DNA from: Nocardia aurea
GTDB lineage: Bacteria; Actinomycetota; Actinomycetes; Mycobacteriales; Mycobacteriaceae
Direction of reading: 5' to 3'
Assembly: GCF_003123685.1 (NCBI RefSeq)
Contig: NZ_QCYJ01000103.1
Coordinates: 124,001-188,000, forward strand
Length of the DNA: 64,000 nt
Shown here one piece after another: positions 59,940 to 64,000 of the stretch. The stretch's first letter is position 1; the number at the start of each line of letters is the position of its first letter. The position numbers and the translations under genes are program-made. The notes below the pieces were generated by a model. That model worked only from the letters and a program-made list of their open reading frames with translations. It was not told the DNA's origin and did not search any database.

Positions 59940-60260
59940 ATGCAGCGATTTCTGTGGGAGGTCACCTACTCGTCGACGGGCGCGGGCGGTCTGGTGGAGG
60001 AGGGAGGGGCGGCGCGACGCGATGCGATCGTGCGCGCGGTCGAAAGTGTCGGTGGCACAGTGGAGTCCTGCTACTTCGCGTTGGGCGCGCATGATCTGTA
60101 CGTCACCGGCACGGTGCCCGACAACGAGGCAGCCGCTGCTCTGGCGATACGAACGGCTGCCTCCGGTGCCGCGTCGTCGCACTCGATCCCGTTGCTGACA
60201 CCGGAACAGGTCGACGACGCTGTGCGTCGCGCACCGGACTACAGGCCGCCGGGGAGCTGA
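59940..60260 (+). CDS. GYD-domain protein
   Basis: 106 residues from the ATG at 59940, with GAGGGTG before it. MQRFLWEVTYSSTGAGGLVEEGG, RDAIVRAVESVGGTVESCYFALGAHDLYVTGTVPDN matches the small ferredoxin-fold GYD domain (PF08734), whose role is unknown; it resembles alpha-beta barrel monooxygenase-like proteins. The frame is open upstream, but the domain starts here. Its last 22 bases overlap the end of the AtuA-like gene on the other strand. Confidence 0.8.
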   Translation: MQRFLWEVTYSSTGAGGLVEEGGAARRDAIVRAVESVGGTVESCYFALGAHDLYVTGTVPDNEAAAALAIRTAASGAASSHSIPLLTPEQVDDAVRRAPDYRPPGS

Positions 60261-62074
60261 GAGGGCGAACAACCGGGATACCGGGCGTCTGGAACGAATT
60301 TGTCCGGTATATCGGTGTAGGTCGCGCGCAGGAACTCGCCGAGTCCCTTGGCCTGCGGATCCGTACGGGTCGAGGAAGCGACTCCGTCGCCGAGGAATCC
60401 GACGATGACGAAGTTCAGGGCCCGCAGGTTCGGGAACTCGTAGCGGTGGACGACGAGTCCTCTTGCCTCGGAGACCAATTCGAGGAATCGCTCGATCGTG
60501 AGGTGAGTTCGCAGCCAATCCCACTGTTCGGACGTGTCGGTCCACACCCCCACGTTGGCATTGCCGCCCTTGTCACCCGAGCGGGCCGCGACCACCGACC
60601 CGAGTGGTCGGCGTGTGGTCGGTCCGAAATCCGCTACGCCACCCCTAGCGCTGCCCGTCCGGCGGTGGGCGGTGGGCGGTCGGTCGGCACGAGGGCTGTG
60701 TGGGATCTCCTCTCGGCTGCCGTCGGCGTGTACGACGACCTGTTCGACGTCGGCGGCGGGAATGGAGCTAGGCCAGTACACCCCGAATTCGGAGGCCGAT
60801 GTCGGTGGGGTTGTCGTGTGAAAACCTGCGTATCCACCCACATACAACTCCAGGACGGCGTCGGAGAACGCACGGTCGACCCTGGCGCGGACGCGGTCCT
60901 TCACGGTGATGCGTAGATGCGCTGTCGCCTCGCTGAGGCGGGTCGGTGCGGCCGTGTCGTACCGGAGCAACTGCACATCGACCTCGTCGAACGATTCCTG
61001 TCCGCCCAGGGTCGCGAAGAGTTGCTCGGTGGCCCAGCGTGCTTTCTCCTCGATGTCGAGTCCGGTGAGCACGAGGGTCATCGTGTTGCGGTAGCCGCCG
61101 ATGTAGTTCATGGCGACCTTGAGTGTGGGAGGCGGTGCCGAGCCGGTCGTCCCGCGCACGAGGACGCGGTCGGGCCCGTCCTGCGCGAGTGCGAGTGTGT
61201 CGAAATGCGCGACGACGTCGGGATTGGTGTAGGCAGGGGAGGCAACCTCGTACAGCAACTGTGCGATCACCGTTCCCGGGACGACCAGTCCACCGGTATC
61301 GGCGTGTTTGGTGATGACGAAACTGCCGTCGTAAGCGAGTTCGGCGATCGGCGAACCCGGGTATCGGCGGTCGGTGATCTCGTGGATCTGGGAGTAGTTT
61401 CCCCCGGTGGCCTGGGGGCCGCATTCGATGATGTGCCCGGCAACGACCGCTCCGGCCAGGGCGTCGAAGTCGGTGCGTTGCCAACCGTGCCACCAGGCGC
61501 CGACCCCGACCACCAACGCCGCGTCGGTGACTCTCGGGGTGATGACCACGTCGGCGCCACCGGCCAGGGCGGCGGCGATACCCCAGCCGCCGAGGTAGAC
61601 GTTTGCCGAAATCGGTTGCGCGCCGGATTCTTCGAGAGTGATGTTCTTGTCGAGATGTCGGAATTCGTGACCGGCCGCCAAGAGTTCCGGCAGGTGAGGC
61701 GCGATGTCGTCACCCTCGATATGGGCGACGGACAGATCGATTCCGGCCTCGTGCAGGACGGCGCGCACCCTGTCCGCCAAACCGGAGGGGTTGAGGCCAC
61801 CCGCGTTGACCACCACTTTGATCCCGCGTTCGGCGCAGAGTGCGGCGGATTGGGTGAACTGCGTGAGAAATGTTCGCGCGTAACCGGCTTCGGGGTCCTT
61901 CTGCTTGGCTTTCCAGAGGATCAGCATGGTCAGCTCAGCGAGGTAGTCGCCGGTCACCACATCGATGGGACCGCCTTCCACCAGGTCGCGGAACGCGGCG
62001 ATCCGGTCGCCGTAGAACGCAGAGGCGTTGCCGATACGGACTGGACGGCGCGGTGTCGTCGAATTGGTCATCAC
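60239..62074 (-). CDS. AtuA-like DUF1446 protein with C-terminal ferredoxin-fold domain
   Basis: 611 residues. N-terminal DUF1446 (about 10-450): RIGNASAFYGDRIAAFRDLVEGG, VVNAGGLNPSGLADRV, ANVYLGGWGIAAALAGGADVV and GTTGSAPPPTLKVAMNYIGG. C-terminal AtuA-like domain (about 490-611): GSVVAARSGDKGGNANVGVW, with the RSGDKG motif. AtuA is part of acyclic terpene utilisation (citronellol/geraniol) in Pseudomonas; its reaction is not settled. Overlaps the TIGR03084 gene by 4 bases and follows the same operon as the hydratase and carboxylase. Confidence 0.92.
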   Translation of the reverse strand: MMTNSTTPRRPVRIGNASAFYGDRIAAFRDLVEGGPIDVVTGDYLAELTMLILWKAKQKDPEAGYARTFLTQFTQSAALCAERGIKVVVNAGGLNPSGLADRVRAVLHEAGIDLSVAHIEGDDIAPHLPELLAAGHEFRHLDKNITLEESGAQPISANVYLGGWGIAAALAGGADVVITPRVTDAALVVGVGAWWHGWQRTDFDALAGAVVAGHIIECGPQATGGNYSQIHEITDRRYPGSPIAELAYDGSFVITKHADTGGLVVPGTVIAQLLYEVASPAYTNPDVVAHFDTLALAQDGPDRVLVRGTTGSAPPPTLKVAMNYIGGYRNTMTLVLTGLDIEEKARWATEQLFATLGGQESFDEVDVQLLRYDTAAPTRLSEATAHLRITVKDRVRARVDRAFSDAVLELYVGGYAGFHTTTPPTSASEFGVYWPSSIPAADVEQVVVHADGSREEIPHSPRADRPPTAHRRTGSARGGVADFGPTTRRPLGSVVAARSGDKGGNANVGVWTDTSEQWDWLRTHLTIERFLELVSEARGLVVHRYEFPNLRALNFVIVGFLGDGVASSTRTDPQAKGLGEFLRATYTDIPDKFVPDARYPGCSPSQLPGGL

Positions 62075-62883
62075 AGTTCCCTTCGGGCAGTGGTCATCCG
62101 GCGCGGACGTCCGCCTGCGGGCGCGCCCGCGTAAGCCTGGGCGATCTTCATCCAGGACTCGGCGACGGCTCCTCGGACGGTCAGGCGGGTGTCATCGAGG
62201 TGTCGGCGCTGGGTGACGACGAGAACGAAATCCTCCGCGGCCCCGACCACGTGGTCGGCGGCGGTCTCAGGACCCCAGGTCCAGGTCTCGTTCGAGTCCG
62301 GCGCCTGGAGTTCCACGCGGACCGCTGCGTCCGGAACCTCGAGACCATTGAGGCGGAACGCGAATCCGAAGGTGCTCACGCCGAGGTGTGCGATGCTGCG
62401 CAGCCCATTGCTCGTGGGATGGGTGACTCCCAGCGTGTCGTAGACATCCTGGCCGTGTGCCCAGGTCTCCATCAGGCGCGCGGTTGCCGAGGAGGCGACA
62501 CTCATGTCGGGGCCGAACCACGGCAACCGCCGCTTCGGATCGTCCTTCGAGAATTCTGCGATCAGCCGTGAACGTGACCGGGCGAACCAGTCCAGCAGGT
62601 CGGTGGGTGTCCGATGGCGATGGTCCGCGGCCACCCGATCGGGGAAATCCTCTCCCCGCGCCACCAGTTCGGCGGACGTGATCCGGAAACGGTCGGCGTC
62701 GGTCATGGCGAGGTGAGCGAAATCGTCGAAGAACGCGAGATGGGAGATCTGATCACGGACGGCCCACCCGGCTGCGGGGGTCGACGTCTCCCATGTCCGC
62801 TGCTCCAGCGGCCGAAGGTGCGCGATCAGATGGGCGGATTCCTGTTCGAGATCGTTCAGCAGACCTCGGTAGTCCAGTGCCAT
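62071..62883 (-). CDS. TIGR03084-family protein (DinB/MDMPI-like fold)
   Basis: 270 residues. N-terminal helical bundle of the maleylpyruvate isomerase/DinB type: WAVRDQISHLAFFDDFAHLA with the metal-binding His, then LMETWAHGQDVYDTLG with the second His. C-terminal domain GPETAADHVVGAAEDFVLV. These are the features of the actinobacterial TIGR03084 family, usually encoded beside DUF1446 and acyl-CoA carboxylase genes. Probably metal- and mycothiol-dependent, but no substrate is known. It abuts the hydratase gene upstream. Confidence 0.9.
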   Translation of the reverse strand: MALDYRGLLNDLEQESAHLIAHLRPLEQRTWETSTPAAGWAVRDQISHLAFFDDFAHLAMTDADRFRITSAELVARGEDFPDRVAADHRHRTPTDLLDWFARSRSRLIAEFSKDDPKRRLPWFGPDMSVASSATARLMETWAHGQDVYDTLGVTHPTSNGLRSIAHLGVSTFGFAFRLNGLEVPDAAVRVELQAPDSNETWTWGPETAADHVVGAAEDFVLVVTQRRHLDDTRLTVRGAVAESWMKIAQAYAGAPAGGRPRRMTTARREL

Positions 62884-63648
62884 CTATTTCCCCTGCCATC
62901 GAGGAGCACGTTTCTCGGCGAAGGACCGCATACCTTCCTGGGCGTCCTCGCTGGTATACACCGGCGCCCAGATCTGCTCGGCGCGTTCGAACGCTTCGCC
63001 GAGTGGATATTCGGTGGTCAGTGCGGCAGTCCGCTTGCCTGCCAGTACCGAGAGGGGTGCGTTCTGCGCGATCCGACGGGCCAAGGCCTGCACGGTGCTG
63101 TGGAGCTGCTCGGGTTCGGCGAGTCGGTTGACGAAGCCGATCTCGTGCGCGCGGGCCGCCGACATCGGCTCGCCGGTCAGCACGATCTCGAGCGCCACCC
63201 GTCGCGGAATCATCAGCGGAAGTGGTGCGGCCCAGGGCGATCCGCGTCCCACCTTGACCTCGGAGATGGCGAATGTCGCCGTGGTCGAGGCGACACACAG
63301 GTCGCAGGTCTGCGCCAACAGGAAGCCACCCGCGAAGGCCGCACCGTTGACCGCGGCGATGGTCGGCTTGAGGACCTCGATATTTCGGCCGAACTGCGGA
63401 ACGAAATCGATCGGCGGGATGGTGAGTTGGTTCTGGGACATCTCCTTGAGATCGCCTCCGGCGCAGAACGCTTTGTCACCGGTCCCGGTGAGGACGAGTA
63501 CTTTGGCGCTCTCGTCGTCGTTGAACCGGCGCACGCCGTCGAACAGCCCTTCTCGAACAGCCTTGTCGAGGCTGTTTCGTGCCTCGGGCCGGTTGATCGT
63601 GAGCCAGGCGATTTCGTCGCGCACCTCGTAGCGCACTACCTCGCTCAT
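62884..63648 (-). CDS. Enoyl-CoA hydratase (AtuE/LiuC-like context)
   Basis: 254 residues. NRPEARNSLDKAVREGLF, KAFCAGGDLKEMSQN, NGAAFAGGFLLAQTCDL and AISEVKVGRGSPWAAPLPLM. The first catalytic Glu position is SE, followed by GRGSPWAA rather than GAGG. Placed between the carboxylase alpha chain and the TIGR03084/AtuA genes, it is a candidate for the hydratase that acts after carboxylation of a branched enoyl-CoA (glutaconyl-CoA hydratase type), inferred from context only. The ATG overlaps the carboxylase stop. Confidence 0.9.
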   Translation of the reverse strand: MSEVVRYEVRDEIAWLTINRPEARNSLDKAVREGLFDGVRRFNDDESAKVLVLTGTGDKAFCAGGDLKEMSQNQLTIPPIDFVPQFGRNIEVLKPTIAAVNGAAFAGGFLLAQTCDLCVASTTATFAISEVKVGRGSPWAAPLPLMIPRRVALEIVLTGEPMSAARAHEIGFVNRLAEPEQLHSTVQALARRIAQNAPLSVLAGKRTAALTTEYPLGEAFERAEQIWAPVYTSEDAQEGMRSFAEKRAPRWQGK

Positions 63649-64000
63649 GCGTGTTCGCCCTGTTCGTCGACGACCACGGCGAGTACTCGGCCCGCGTCGA
63701 CCTGGGAGGCGACCGATATCGGGATTTTGGTGACGATGCCGTCGGCCGGGGTACGGATAGCGTGTTCCATCTTCATGGCCTCCAGCACGATCACGGTGTC
63801 ACCGGCTCGCACGGAATCGCCCTCGGCGACCTCGACGCGTACGACGGTGCCAGGCATCGGCGCGAGAAGGGAACCGGCTTCCTGGATGTCGCTGGGATCG
63901 GGAAATCGTTCGGTCTCGCGCAATTCGGTCGAGCCGAGCGCGCTGTCGACGTAGTGGATCGCGCCGGCTTGGCTGACGCGGTACTGCCGTCGCACTCCGT
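63645..64000 (-). CDS. Acyl-CoA carboxylase alpha subunit, C-terminal biotin-carrier part (cut by window end)
   Basis: About 118 residues visible; the biotin carboxylase part lies outside the window. Biotinyl domain at the end: GSLLAPMPGTVVRVEVAEGD, VIVLEAMKMEHAIRTPADG with the biotinylated Lys in EAMKM. Preceded by ETERFPDPSDIQEA, a typical linker. It carries biotin for carboxylation of acyl-CoAs (acetyl/propionyl, methylcrotonyl or geranyl type). The downstream AtuA-like, TIGR03084 and hydratase genes favour a branched-chain or terpenoid enoyl-CoA. Overlaps the hydratase start by 4 bases. Confidence 0.92.
   Translation of the reverse strand, partial: GVRRQYRVSQAGAIHYVDSALGSTELRETERFPDPSDIQEAGSLLAPMPGTVVRVEVAEGDSVRAGDTVIVLEAMKMEHAIRTPADGIVTKIPISVASQVDAGRVLAVVVDEQGEHA

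Noticed and set aside
58300..60260. A conservon (cvn) cluster around the CYP157-like P450
   Set aside because: No histidine-kinase-like, roadblock, DUF742 or GTPase gene is adjacent; only a GYD protein and an AtuA-like gene.
1..64000. CRISPR array, tRNA, rRNA or riboswitch
   Set aside because: No regularly spaced direct repeats, no cloverleaf with CCA-type end and no known riboswitch core were recognised by eye; a covariance-model search would be needed to exclude them fully.

Overview
The window is high-G+C actinobacterial DNA. A mycofactocin-type short-chain dehydrogenase, two F420-type luciferase-like oxidoreductases of the TIGR03617 kind, a TIGR03084 protein and the abundance of FadE/FadD/EchA paralogues point to Mycobacteriales, most plausibly Nocardia or Rhodococcus; the genus cannot be fixed from sequence alone. 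No rRNA, tRNA or CRISPR array was seen.

Region 1 (about 0-43 kb) is a large CoA-dependent catabolic locus. It holds an aldehyde dehydrogenase, a tandem CaiB-type CoA-transferase, a P450 with its own 3Fe-4S ferredoxin, an Old Yellow Enzyme homologue, three acyl-CoA ligases, several acyl-CoA dehydrogenases (one a two-domain fusion), five enoyl-CoA hydratases, a thiolase, three thioesterases, an alpha/beta hydrolase, two NMO-like flavoproteins, an aldo-keto reductase and dehydrogenases of the SDR family. A Liv-type ABC importer, in which both permeases and one ATPase are fused in one 922-residue chain, probably supplies the substrate. The gene set suits a branched, alicyclic or terpenoid/steroid-like acid, but the substrate cannot be named. 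A related palindromic 14-mer (roughly CNWAGTTNACTANG) lies in nearly every promoter region from 1.8 to 43 kb, suggesting one regulon; the TetR gene at 1.8-2.5 kb is the best regulator candidate.

Inside this region, 39.0-42.0 kb carries two tandem paralogous membrane proteins and a TetR gene, without the 14-mer. The cassette is flanked by a decayed piece of an SDR gene on the left and of a FadD gene on the right, each next to the intact copy of the other gene, as if a FadD/SDR convergent pair had been duplicated around it.

Region 2 (43-47 kb) has two TetR/acyl-CoA dehydrogenase divergons, each with its own striking operator (a nested 34-bp palindrome and a four-fold AGTACT array).

Region 3 (47-57 kb) is a decayed mobile region: IS701-type transposase remnant, serine recombinase remnant, an intact IS256-family element with an 8-bp target duplication, a tyrosine recombinase with a late frameshift, and pseudogenes of a luciferase-like and an OYE-like oxidoreductase. 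It also carries an apparently intact TetR / DoxX / NmrA / quinone-reductase-like module.

Region 4 (57-64 kb) has a second TIGR03617-type oxidoreductase behind a 13-bp-arm palindrome, an atypical P450 lacking the ExxR arginine, a small GYD protein, and a minus-strand operon (biotin-carrier end of an acyl-CoA carboxylase alpha chain, enoyl-CoA hydratase, TIGR03084 protein, AtuA-like DUF1446 protein) resembling acyclic-terpene/branched acyl-CoA carboxylation pathways.
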